DNA of 64,000 nucleotides, from contig NC_037592.1 of the NCBI RefSeq assembly GCF_003073045.1, positions 11,560,007 through 11,624,006 of the forward strand. The letters are read 5' to 3'. Positions 26,157 through 37,140 of this stretch are shown in pieces; within the stretch, counting starts at the first letter, position 1; each line of letters starts with the position of its first letter. This stretch comes from Pomacea canaliculata. Its lineage: Eukaryota > Mollusca > Gastropoda > Architaenioglossa > Ampullariidae. A program made the position numbers and the translations under genes. A model generated the notes under the pieces. It saw nothing but the letters and a program-made list of their open reading frames with translations, was not told where the DNA came from and ran no database searches.

Positions 26157-28676
26157 CAAGAAGAATAGTCTTATTGACCTTTTTATCCTGGCATTTGAAT
26201 TTTTCATTGTTCTAAAATGCAGACCTAATTTATTCTTCTTCAAAGCTATAATGATTTTATGAGCATAAACATTCAACTTCTATCACAGTGATTTATCAGG
26301 AAGCATATATTTTAATGATGTGTACTAAAGGTTTGCAGGAAAAGTAAACCAACAGTGCATTGTAACAAATGTCTTCTTATACATCAAGTTTCTGTTATGC
26401 AGTTGAAGTGATTTAGCAAAAAGATCATAATTTTAGCAGGTATGGCATAATTTATAGTCAAACAAAATGTAATGGTCTTAATGTAAATGTCTACCAATTG
26501 AATGTTGTTTTTATGATCAATTTTATGTATGTTTTTGAAATTAAGCTGCTATCAATATCTTGATATTGTACATTAAGTGCCTGTTAGAATTTTTTTAAAC
26601 TTAGGAATCCTACCCTAAAAGTTGGTTCATCATTAAAACATTATTGAACATAATTGTATTTCTGGTTAATTTATTCATTAATAACTTTCAACTACTTTTC
26701 AATGGAGAACTTTATTTACTTATCAAATATTCCACACAATGGCAAGGTTGCAGCATCTATGCTGATGGCATTCACTTTCTCAACATGAGTAGCTACACTA
26801 CTAGGGCACCAGCTTCCATGATTATTATTATGTATGTTTTTATTTTTTTTCTCTAATGTGTTTTGGGTAAACCACTACATAAAATCAACTTTATGATTAT
26901 TTATATCAAGATATCTAAAAGCATTTTAATCAATCAGCAATACAACAAGCCGATATGTTTTATCAATTAAATGTATAGAAATATGCTCAATAATAATTTC
27001 AGATACAGAGAATATGTTTTAGCCAAGTGGCATATTGTTTTTCCAAATTGAATTTTTGTTGTGACAGACCTATTCCATTTGTACCTATAGTGGGATTTTA
27101 CAAGACGTGGAAGTTGCTGTTTTGTTGCTGATGCAACCATTCTAATAGCTGTTCACAAATTCTAGTCTATTAGAAGCAGCGCTACACATAACCGTATAGT
27201 GCCCAGAAGATGGCTTAAATTGAAACTACTGACAAACTATGAATTTACCACAGTATCATTAAATCATTGAGTCACGAAGTACTGAAAAAATAGACATTTT
27301 GAAAGTTCTGAAAATGTATTTCACAAATTTAGATAACATGTGTGCGTGCACTGCACACGTCACAGTGATGCAAACTTATAACGTAGTACAGATCATAAAA
27401 CTTAGTGATGAACCAAGAATAACGCTATTGTAATCATGCAGAGTGTACCAAACGGAAGAATAGACAACGAAAGATTTTTTAATTTTGATTTATTTATTTC
27501 GACTGCATCTATAAAAACAATAAAGTTACGCACATTATATTAACAAAATACACTTTTTTTCAAAGCACCGAAGGAAACAAAACTGCCGACGACTGTTCAG
27601 GTTATTCCAGTTTTCACATCGTAACCCACCTACCGAGTTCGTAACCAAGTTTTTTTTTTTAATTTTAAACTTACGAAGACTCGATTTTGAAATTTAAAAG
27701 TGTTTTATAATTCTCAGAGAACACTCTTTTTCAAGTTGCATAGATCTCATCTACCTGGATATGAAATTTTAAAAAAAAAATCGTTGGTCCATGCTTTCAA
27801 ATTTAATATTGATAGCACTGTTGCCAACACATGGCATGCAAAGTCAAATTCATCATGTTGCCAATTCGCTGATTAACATTGACGAGACTACCACACCTTT
27901 AATCGTGATTTGATCTTTTATGCGACTATAACTTTCCCCTAACTCGATAACTGTATTCGGAAGTGAGATCGCACAATCCAGAAAGAATAAATGTTCCTCA
28001 AAAATAACCAGTTCTCAAATGTGCAGATTACAATGAAAACCTCAAAGCTAACCGTTTAGAGACACGTCTGTGAGTATGGTGTTCATTAAAATCTGTGTAG
28101 TTGAAATGTTCGCTTAAAAAAGAAAAGTTATTTCTTATAAGTTAAAATTATTTTTATACGCCCTGATACGTACTTGATGCGTCCCAGTAACAAGTGAAAG
28201 TGTTATCTTGTGAAGCAGCGAATACAAACAGTTCGTATACAATATTGTCATCGACTCGTATTTTAGTTTCAGTTAATTGCCAAGTTGTCTTCATGGTTTG
28301 ACAAGGACGGAGTAGTTAAATATTTTGTCGCTTTGCTTGATAAGCAGCCTTTTTGTTATACAAAACAAAGCAGCCACTCTACAAGTAAGGTTGCTTTTTA
28401 TAAATATACTTAAATTTTTTATATTTGTTTTGGAATACTTGGTGGAGCATAGTCTCCCAATGATAGAAAAGTGCCTCGGAAAATAATACGATTAAATAGC
28501 AAAATTGAAATTTAGTGGCTTCATATATAAATTTTTGAACGCAAGAGTGTATGACACCATCCCATCAATGATGATTCAGATTAACTTGGACTGAATCAGT
28601 TAACTTACAATAAAGCATTCAAGACAACAATGCATTGTCAGTATGAAAACTGTAGGGGCTTTTTCCTGAACAGAAA
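26157..28676 (+). other. Spacer: 3' UTR of the unrecognised gene, then MED18 promoter side
   Basis: AT-rich, no coding exon or recognised repeat. ATTAAA at about 26634 is a possible polyadenylation signal for the upstream gene. The last few hundred bases before 28677 should hold the MED18 start site, but no TATA box or initiator stands out. Confidence 0.3.
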
Positions 28677-31600
28677 ATGGAGACAGTGGCCACATCATTA
28701 ACAGCAGCTATACGGACGCTCGCCCCTCATCAAGAATACCTCCTACAAGGCAGCATCTTGGACAGTCATTTAGAGGTTTTACTTCACAGACTACGAGGCC
28801 TGTGTGATAACGCTGATGCCACTCCAGAAACTTTCCATGATCATGAGATGGTCTATCAGCTGAGTATGCATTTGAAACCAAAAAGCTCGCATGCTTTCCG
28901 TTGCATTTGGAATAATATTAATATGGTCTAGCAAGTCATTGTTATTTTTCTTGAGAATATTTCAACTTTTTTTAAAGTAACAGCTAGGCTTGTTTAGAAA
29001 AGATTAACTGAGAGACAAGAAAGCTGTATAGTGGGTGCACAGATGCTTAGAAAAAATGAAATAAATCTTGTAAAAAAACTCATAAAATATTTGGTCTTGA
29101 ATAAAGCAGTAGAGATCATCCATACAAATAAAATATTTACGTGTGAAGAGCATTACAGTGGGACCTCGATAAGTCGAACTCAAAGGACCGAAAAAAATTC
29201 GACTTACGGAGTTTTTGAGTTAGGGAAAATGGCATAATAGGCGCTAACAATTAATTTGATATAGGGCGGTTTTCGACTTAGGGAAGGTCGACTTATCGAG
29301 GTCCGACTGTATTTGTCAGTCTATAAGGCTGTATAAGGTAGTTTTAAGTCATGGTGAAATCACAAATGGGCCAAAATAAAGTGTATAGAAAAGTGGAAGG
29401 TAGATATTCAGGTGACTGAATAGTTCAATGCTTTTGTTTAGAAGATGTCCAATAACACAAAACTGAGACAGAATGAGAAATGGACATTTAAACATCCCGC
29501 TTTTTTTTAATCTTTAGAAAATAATCTCTCAACACAACAAAGCCAATATATTCTGTTCAGAGTGCGGCAGTCCATTGAGTGTCCAGATGCACCTTGGTAA
29601 GTATCACTGCAAGTGTCATATTACAAAACTTAAATCTATATAAGTAAAGGTTCTAAACTTGCATTAAAGGGATTAGCTTTGCTGTTTTCATGTAACCTAT
29701 TTTTTTCAAAGCATATGAAATGATTAAAAAGAAATGATTAAAATATAATACTAATATATTAGATTTTAAACATGACAAATATTTGGATTTTCTTATGACG
29801 ATGGATTAGATGCAGCAGGGATTATTTATCAAAATTGAAGTGTTACTTTATGGTTTGATTTGTAAAATAGAAGTTTTGGGGTTAAGAACCACTTTGATTT
29901 AACTAATTTATTATGTCGACAGCCACATCAGGTACCTTGGTCAAGCAGAGGTGGGGGACAAGAATCGCCATACATTAGTTAGAGCATGCTATGATGTTGC
30001 TTGCTCAAGCAATGTTAGAGACTTCCTCAATGAGCTGGGATTCAAGTAAGATTACTAAAATTAAGAACTGTACTAGCTGTATTACCTGTTTACAGCTTGG
30101 CATTTTCATTGTTAGTCATTTTGTTTTCTTCTTTTATCTGTGGTGTTCCATCTTAAGTGTCATCTTCTCTGTTTTAAATGAATAGTTTAAAATTTAACAC
30201 TAAGTTCACATTTAGCTGATATGGAGATTTGTTTTTAGTCTCAAACATCATACCATTGATGGTGGAGTAGATTTAAAGTAATAGTAATCTCTGTTGCATG
30301 TTAAGTATAACACTATATCATGGGCATGGTCCAGAAAAATAAGAATCTTTGTAAAATTTTTACCTATTCTTATATAAATTAATACGTAGTAGGCACAAAC
30401 ATGTTTTTTTCTGTCCTTTCCAGACTAGACCATGAATATGTTGCCAGAGGTTACTTCTTTCACAAAGGCAGAATGAAAGTTACCATTTCAAAGATATACA
30501 GAGTAAGTCCTTTGAAATATTATGTTTAGAAGGTGCCTCATGCGGCCCGCTCATTTTAACCGGACACAAGGTGATATCACCCTGACGCCGCCACAGGCTT
30601 ATGATTTCATTCATTCTAACCGAATCTTATGCTTTGGTATATTGCTGCATAATTTCATTTTTAACGTCAGCATGATTCTTGCAAAACCGCCATGTTCTGG
30701 CCTGGGAGATTTTATATTATATTGACGGGGGCCCTTGGGTGAGAAAAGGTTGGGCACCCCTGTCTTACTGTCTCTGAAAGGGTAGATAATTAGAAATAAA
30801 CATGTTCATTACAGACATAGATATTCCTGTTTTTCTATGATTGGTAATGCATGACTGCTCCAAAGTATGTCCATATTATCTGATGACCATACGCTTTCTA
30901 TCCCTGTAACCAGAACAACGACGCATTGTTGCCGGATTTTTAGTTACTATGCTGCAAAACAGTGGAACTCTTTTCCTTTCCATATCTGCTATCTATCACC
31001 ATTGAATCTATTTGCACTGAAAACACATCTATTTATGAGCTTTACTCGCTACACCAATCAGTTACAGTCAGTTGACTAGTCCACCTGCTCATCTTCCTGC
31101 ATATTTATGACACTCCATCCATATTGTTTGTTCCCTGATTCCTCTTTGTGTCTTCTTTATTTGTAGTTCATTGCTGTCTGTATAGTTGTTTCTTCTTCCA
31201 TCCTTCATATTCTGTCCATGTCCCTACTTGCCTTATGTGCTGAAAACATGCTTCTTTGTGAGCATGATTATGTGCAGCATCTGATGTACATCCTGGTCTC
31301 TCTTAGTCTTTGGACTTTCCAGCACAAGATCACTTTTATCTCTTAGTTTACTAATAGTAATGTATTAATTGAATTATTAATTATACAATAGCATGTATCT
31401 TATAATAAATAAGTGAAAAGAATTGTGATGTTCTGTAGTTTTTATCTCATTTACCTTTTCAGTTATTACAACCTGGGAAACCAGATACTCCAGAGCCTAT
31501 GACACAGTCTCACTTGGTTGAGCTGAGTGTGGTAGCACCATTAGGCCAGGATTCAATTGGGGATGATATGAGAAACTTTGCTGAACAGCTGAAACCGTAT

Positions 31601-32040
31601 CCTTGTGAATATTTAAATAGTAATTCTCAGTACTTTTTATATACATTTTAATGGACATTGAAGGCACATTACTATAAGAGTGAATTAAAATTAGATGATT
31701 GGATTCCAAATATTCTTGCTCCGTTCTTCTACTTACATTTGAGAAGCATTCTTTTAAGAAGAGGCTAAAAGCTTAGTTGCATTTTGAAAAGTGTTTTTCT
31801 TGCGCCTTAATAAGAAGAAATAGAGTGGAAAAGTAAGTGGATAGATTCTGGGTCCTAAAGTTTTATTTTCAATATTTCACACTATCTTGAAAGGGTCATT
31901 GTTTCAATGCTGAAAAATTTTCTTCAAGTTTTCTTGATTTCCCCCATCCCCATTTATTTAGGTCTTACTTTGAAGCAAGTTCCTTTACTCTCTCAAGGCT
32001 TGTTGTATTGGAAAAATTTGACCACAGACGACTTCAGTAA
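28677..32040 (+). CDS. MED18: Mediator complex subunit 18, 214 aa, six exons
   Basis: Exons: 28677-28863, 29518-29596, 29923-30045, 30424-30502, 31463-31596, 31998-32040 (TAA). All six join in frame to 645 nt. Recognised by strong similarity to remembered human MED18 (208 aa): EYLLQGSILDSHLEVLLHRL, RGLCDNADATPETFHDHEMV, HIRYLGQAEVGDKNRHTLVR, FLNELGFKLDHEYVARGYFF, SHLVELSVVAPLGQDSIGDD and LKPLVVLEKFDHRRLQ at the end. MED18 belongs to the Mediator head module, where it forms a beta-barrel heterodimer with MED20 and helps link activators to RNA polymerase II in the nucleus. Length is close to the family norm and there is no frame break. The only oddity is the exon 2/3 junction codon, TG|C, giving Cys where human MED18 has Trp (APW). 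AATAAA at about 32514 is a likely polyadenylation signal. Confidence 0.95.
29156..29309. mobile_element. MITE, 154 bp, Tc1/mariner-Tigger type ends
   Basis: The ends are inverted repeats (CAGTGGGACCTCGATAAGTC and GACTTATCGAGGTCCGACTG) flanked by TA at 29154-29155 and 29310-29311. There is no coding content. The first bases match the Tigger-like element at 20141 (CAGTGG.ACCTCG), so it is probably a deletion derivative of a related family. It lies in MED18 intron 1. Confidence 0.8.
30527..30762. mobile_element. hAT-like (Charlie/SPIN type) remnant
   Basis: The right end reads GAAAAGGTTGGGCACCCCTG, the inverse of a typical hAT terminus (CAGGGGTGCCCAACC). The left part has CATGCGGCCCGC, common near hAT ends. 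The left terminus is eroded and no clear 8-bp target duplication was found. It lies in MED18 intron 4. Confidence 0.5.
30868..31080 (+). mobile_element. LINE 3' end, CR1/L2-like, second copy type
   Basis: One open frame reads SIPVTRTTTHCCRIFSYYAA, then KQWNSFPFHICYLSPLNLFALKTHL broken here as KQWNSFPFHICYL and SPLNLFALKTHLF. This is the SF..AA..WNSLP.HIR...SL..FK..LKTHLF signature of LINE C-termini, better preserved than the copy at 23470-23905. It lies in MED18 intron 4 beside the hAT remnant. Confidence 0.6.
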
Positions 32041-33410
32041 AAACATCACAGCAGCAGTTGTTTCTTCCTCAGAGATGCTGTGGAAAAGCGTAATAGCTCT
32101 ACATAATGTGTCCAAGCAGAGTGTGCTTGTGGATGCAGATATTATGCATAAGGAAACAAAAAACCAAGCATCCAAAGATTATAAAAGACTTGTGCTGTAA
32201 TGTCTTCATCATAAAGACAGCATTCATGGAAGTTTTTAGTTTTGAACAGTGGAACTAAACATATAGATCACGGACCTGATGTAGGGTAATGCAGAAATGG
32301 AACTTTTGCTGCTTCCCTACATTCAAAAAGCAGGCCACAATTAAGTGATATGACTCATAAATGTGTTTGGTCTTTTTGTTTAAAAATTTTCTACAGCAGT
32401 AATTTGAAAAGGGATTGAATAGGGAATCTGCTTCCCATATTCTCTTTGATCTTTTTACTCTGGAGTACACATCCGCTGTTTAGAGTTTCATCCAAAATTA
32501 ACATATTAACCGAAATAAATTCATCCATTTTTATCAGACTTCCATAAAGTGTGGGTGTGCCATTTGAAAGAATGACTTACATTTATTATTATAATAACAA
32601 GCATTTCTGCAGTGCATTTCCCAGCTGGCAGCAAGCTAATGGGTTTCCACATAGCATTATGTAGATTAGTTTTTTTGCAGTTTTGCGGTAGGTAAGCTCG
32701 GTGTGTTGCACAGAAATTAAGTACAGCAGGGTATTACAAGGAGCAACATTTTGTATCACTCGTATTCAAGGGGATGGTGAAGAAAGGTCTGAACAGTTAA
32801 TTTGAAGGGCAACACAGTTTAGAACAGCACAATTCTGGCATCGAGAAAGTGAACCTGACGGTAGAAATATGTATGAAAAAAGATGCAGGGCGACGTACGT
32901 TATTGAAGCTTTGTAAAAAGAACCAATTTATTGAAAGTACATGTAACAAAATTTGATACAGAAAAATTACACGCTGAGTATTATTTGTGGCAGAGGATCG
33001 TTTAGACGCCAGCTGTGTTACGACCCGAATGTGCGCGAAAAAAGTTTGGTTGCGTACGAATAACGCATATAAGAAACGTGAAGTAAAAGAGGTTCGTTGG
33101 AAGAAAGCGAGGATCATTAAGGAAGAAAAGAGCAAGTCGCAAGTTATAGCACCGCCAGCCGCAGCTATTCGGGACCTCAACTAAAAGTCTGGTTGAGGAT
33201 TATCACCGTAGGCGAGAGGTTTGCTTTGAGTTTGCCCCGCATGGCGGAAGCTGCAGCTTAACTTACGGCTACGCGTGAGCGTTATCTTTACAAAGTGCAT
33301 GTGGTAGCCTGGTTACATTTATTCCGTAGAACTTCGGGCACACATACTGTAACCTTATACGATGACTGCAGCGAGTAGGCGCTGTGCAAAATTGCCGTTG
33401 CAGAAGCGAC
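32041..33410. other. Spacer with a dispersed-repeat tail and a CpG-richer stretch
   Basis: Holds the MED18 3' UTR to about 32530. At 32575-32740, a TTATTATTATAATAACA run followed by CATTTCTGCAGTGCATTTCCC resembles the tail family seen near 37740 and 60720. CpG density rises at 32880-33290, possibly an upstream promoter for HSPBP1. Open frames on both strands at 32797-33184 lack good starts or any recognised product. Confidence 0.35.
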
Positions 33411-33414
33411 CGCA

Positions 33415-33595
33415 AAACCAATGACGCTCAATAAGTTTGAAGAGTTAAGCAGCTTCAAGTACTTGGGAACCACCCTATCCATGGATGGCAGCTCCTCATC
33501 GGATATCCGCATCAGAGGATCGCAACAGCAACAACGGGGATGGCTAAGCTGGGCATGATGTGGCATAGCCGTTCGTGACTGCAGTCGCACGTGTG
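33415..33595 (+). mobile_element. RTE-like LINE reverse-transcriptase fragment
   Basis: Reads FEELSSFKYLGTTLSMDGSS, then SSDIRIR and, after a break, GMAKLGMMWHS. This matches the SFKYLG..L..DG....EIR.RI..A..AM..L region just after the reverse-transcriptase catalytic core in RTE-type LINEs. It is a short internal piece with no ends. Confidence 0.65.
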
Positions 33596-33599
33596 ATTT

Positions 33600-34970
33600 G
33601 TGTGATACCAAGAAGACTTTGCCGAAAAATTAGTTATAGAATTGACAGTAGATGATTAAGCATAGGTATCGGGTATGATATTCCATTGAAAAGAGGAACT
33701 TAACAGAGGAACTTTCCCTAGCACCAGCCGAACTCAAAGGCTTTACATAGGCGCACGAGCGCACACTATTTTTTTTAGGGTATAAAGCATCAGATGCAAG
33801 TTCATAGACGCGCGCGCGCGCACACACACGTGCATCACTGGAGGGTTGAGGAAAACGAAGTACTTGGGGAAAAAACCATCGACTTTCAGACCTATAAACA
33901 TTTTCAGATTCTTTCATCGGTTTAAATTAGGCCCGGGCTTGTGAAGTTACGTTACTAAATTTGAAGCTCCGCCCAATTTCAGTGTGGCACATTGGTTGCA
34001 TGGGGCGTCAACTGCTGGCCATACCCTATATCAAATGTCTTCTCGTTTCTACGATCGTCAGGGGATTCAAAAGTAGCATATTGAGTATGTATTGTCACAT
34101 GCATTATTGAATCACACAAACTTATTTAATCATTTATATTTACTATCGTTTTATGATGTGATTCCAGTCGGGACTCTTCATATAGTTAATCCTGCGGAAT
34201 ATATGGTATGTCACACTTTTATTGATTTATGTATAAATTCCTTTATTTTGTAACGCCGCTTATGTATACATATCTTTCAAAAACCATGCAGTCGATCGCT
34301 CGACCGCACATTATGATTACTATTCACTATCCTCTGCACGTCTTCGTGAAAAATAATTCATTGCTTTAAAAAATATGTACATGAATTTATCATACGAGAC
34401 ATTCTAAGAATCTTGTGGAAATTTTCCAAATTTCAAATGTTTGATGGATATTATTGCATGCAGAATAAACTACAAATGGTTAAATGCGTGGAGCCTAGAT
34501 TTGTTTTTCACCAGGTAGAGTTCAAGGTTGCACAAAGCTCGTCCCTGACTACTACATGTACTTCTATTTGTCAAGGACAGTACGTGTCAGTAAACAGATC
34601 TCTCGTCAAGGGTAGTAAAGAACACCGAATGTTTGTGAAAGACAGTGTGTTTGTGTGATATATATACATGTATAGCAAAAGCGTGCATGTTTATCCTTGT
34701 TTTACATGTGTGCACATACTTTACTACATTATACAGGTATATATACATATATATACATGAAGAGGCTGGAAGAAGAAAAGAATGACTGGATGACGGAATG
34801 ATCGAATTTGTTTCCCTTGTTGCTGCTGCTATTGGTTTTTTTTTTTAAGCTGTCGTTAACCAACCAGTGGGTGTATGTGAATAATTATTTATAAAGAAAG
34901 GAATGTGTGTGAACATGTACGGAAACATTTTTAATATCTCATTAGAGATGACTGAATAAAAAATCTTGAA
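33600..34970. other. Spacer with simple repeats
   Basis: No gene recognised. It holds a mixed CG/CA microsatellite at 33811-33830 and short AT repeats around 34660-34760. Open frames are short and unconvincing. Confidence 0.3.
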
Positions 34971-34974
34971 ATAC

Positions 34975-35220
34975 GTCTGGGGGCACCCGGCCGGTATATA
35001 GTTGTTAAAACGCTCGATCGATCGTTTGTCAGCACTGCAGTGAGAAACTTAAGGTTCAGATCTCATCTTGAGAACGCTCTCTGTGACACATGTCCGCAGA
35101 ACTGGGCGTCGGGGGTTTTCACCGGGAAGTCCCGTTTCCTCCCCTCTTCCTCTTCAGTGCGAAATCACCTCAAGGTTGAAGCACTTTCCTGCTAAATAAA
35201 GCAGCCAACCACGCGAACAC
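34975..35220 (+). repeat. tRNA-derived SINE, copy 2
   Basis: The head (CACCCGGCCGGTATATAGTT, then GTTAAAACGCTCG) resembles the 5' half of a Leu/Ser-type tRNA, and GGTTCAGATCTCATCTTG resembles its B box. The middle has GGGGGTTTTCACCGGGAAGT followed by CCCGTTTCCTCCCC, typical of molluscan SINE bodies. The tail blocks match copy 1 at 21680-22014. Confidence 0.55.
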
Positions 35221-35224
35221 GTCA

Positions 35225-37130
35225 GCCTCAGCACCGGGTGGTGTCAGCGAGGTTTTAACACGAAAATGTAGATTTTCAGCGTCCAAAGTGAGAATAACCA
35301 TGCAAAAACAACCCGATAATGAGATGTTTCAGTGGAAAGTACTACGATAGAAAACGAAGGAGAAAAACGAAACTTCACACATGGGGAGATTACTCTGTTG
35401 ACTTAGTTTTATCCTCAGCGACATGTGCGTTAGCAGCGTAAATATATATTTTGATAACAATTTTAAGTGTTTTTAAATAGAAACACCTCTAAAAGGAGAC
35501 GCTTAAATTTTCACCATAATTCTATGAATATGCAACCAATAAATAATGGTTTCCAGAAGCCGAAACTTTCCAGAAAGATCTGGAGGAGCTAGAATATTCT
35601 AACTGAAAATCGCTTAGTATGTAAACTATGTAAGGTCTCCTCTGAACATTTACAGTGATCAGCAGCTGTGGAATAAGAGAAGAAGCTATCTTTAAGGGGA
35701 AAAGTGCTGCATATCTGCTGGTGGCTTTGGAAGTCTTGAGCAAATATTCAAGGTAAAATATTTGTATGCCGTAGTTGTCGTTAAAAATAATCGTTTTCCT
35801 TCTCGTTGTCAAAAAGTGTGTTTTAAATTAGATTCAGATGTGAAAGAAATGTGACAAAAGGTTTTATCTTAGTACACATATAAACACGTTAAAATGTGTC
35901 AACACGAAAACGTTTAATAAAATACTACCATTATTGATAGGATAAAGTACCCTGATACCCGAGACTAGTTTCGGTGTTCGTTTTCTGTCTGTGAAAAATA
36001 GCTTTTTTACTTCTTAGGTCAGTATTTATTCATTCTGTGAAACCAAAATAGAGAGAGAGAGAAAAAAAAAAAAGAAATATTCATGAAAAACTTTAAAAGT
36101 ATGTTGAGAATAATCAGAACATTTCAAATTACATAATACTAGTTTATTCTTTTGATCCTATGCTCCTCGAGGAGTAACAAAAGGAATAAACAAGGAACAG
36201 TTTCATTCTTCACTTCACATTTTAAAAACAGAAAACGGTGGTGGCAGGCGTAAGGTGGTTAAAACCTAATAAAATTTATTTCTTTTCTCCGCTCCTCACC
36301 AAATTTGGAAGGAACTCACAGTTACAGCTTGATTATTGGCTGTTTGGTGGGTGTATTCTCTGTTCTGAGATATTACCAGTGACACCAAATGAAAAATACT
36401 GTGCAAAAGAAATCTGGACATACCTGTGGTATGTTGAACAAACTTGGACAACATCCCGACTTAAGATTCACAGGTGACACCAGGAAGGGAGCAAGTGAGC
36501 TCTGTCAAGTGGAGAGAGAAAAGAACTGGAGAATTGCTAAACATGATCGGTTATCTTGTCTGTCATACATGAATATGTTTGACTCATATGAAGCAATATA
36601 TCAAAAGTTGAATCACACTTGGAAGGGTTAGGCACCAGAAATCAGTCCAGGTGAAGGCAGGTACCCTAGCTAGTCAACACTAAACTTGATATGGACCACA
36701 GAACTGTTGGAACCATCACTTATTGGAGGGCAGTTAACACTTACTGCACAATGTAGACACCTAAATGCAAACGCCAGGTGCTGCCTTGAAAGGCATATAT
36801 TCAAATAAAATTATTTTGTGGGCTGAATCCCATGCTACTGTAAAGAGGGTAGGAAGCTAAAATATCAGAAAAGAATCCTCTAGTGGGCCAATCTTCTTAT
36901 TATTTTGATGTAACTTTAGTTTCCATTTTTTAGCATCAGCATAGTGATCTGGTTTAAGGTCCTTTTCTAGAAACTTGAAAAAGCTTTGAGTATCTTAGTT
37001 GTTTATGTTTGTTTGAATTATATATTCAAAGTTTATCCAAGTTAATTACTAAACTGTGTTAAAACATCTGTTAATAAATAATGAAATGCATGTTACTTTC
37101 AAGTACTCTGAAAATTAATTTGTTTTTACA
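35225..37130. other. Spacer upstream of HSPBP1, with one dispersed-repeat tail
   Basis: At 36158-36190 stands CCTATGCTCCTCGAGGAGTA followed by ACAAAAGGAATAAACAAGG, the short terminal motif also found at about 53220 and 61050. A GAGAGAGA/poly-A tract is at 36050-36072. An untranslated first exon of HSPBP1 should lie in or above this stretch, since an acceptor (TTTTTACAG) precedes its start codon, but I could not place it. Confidence 0.35.
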
Positions 37131-37140
37131 GGTTAATACA

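Noticed and set aside
27330-27365. Short GTGTGCGTGCACTGCACACG palindrome
   Set aside because: Too short and made of GT/CA dinucleotides; no flanking duplication or function suggested.
32797-33184. Open frames on both strands, up to 127 codons, in CpG-richer DNA
   Set aside because: No good ATG context, no splice partners, no family resemblance; they overlap on opposite strands as chance frames do.
36238-36631. Two overlapping 80-codon ORFs upstream of HSPBP1
   Set aside because: They overlap in different frames, have no domain and no splice links to HSPBP1.
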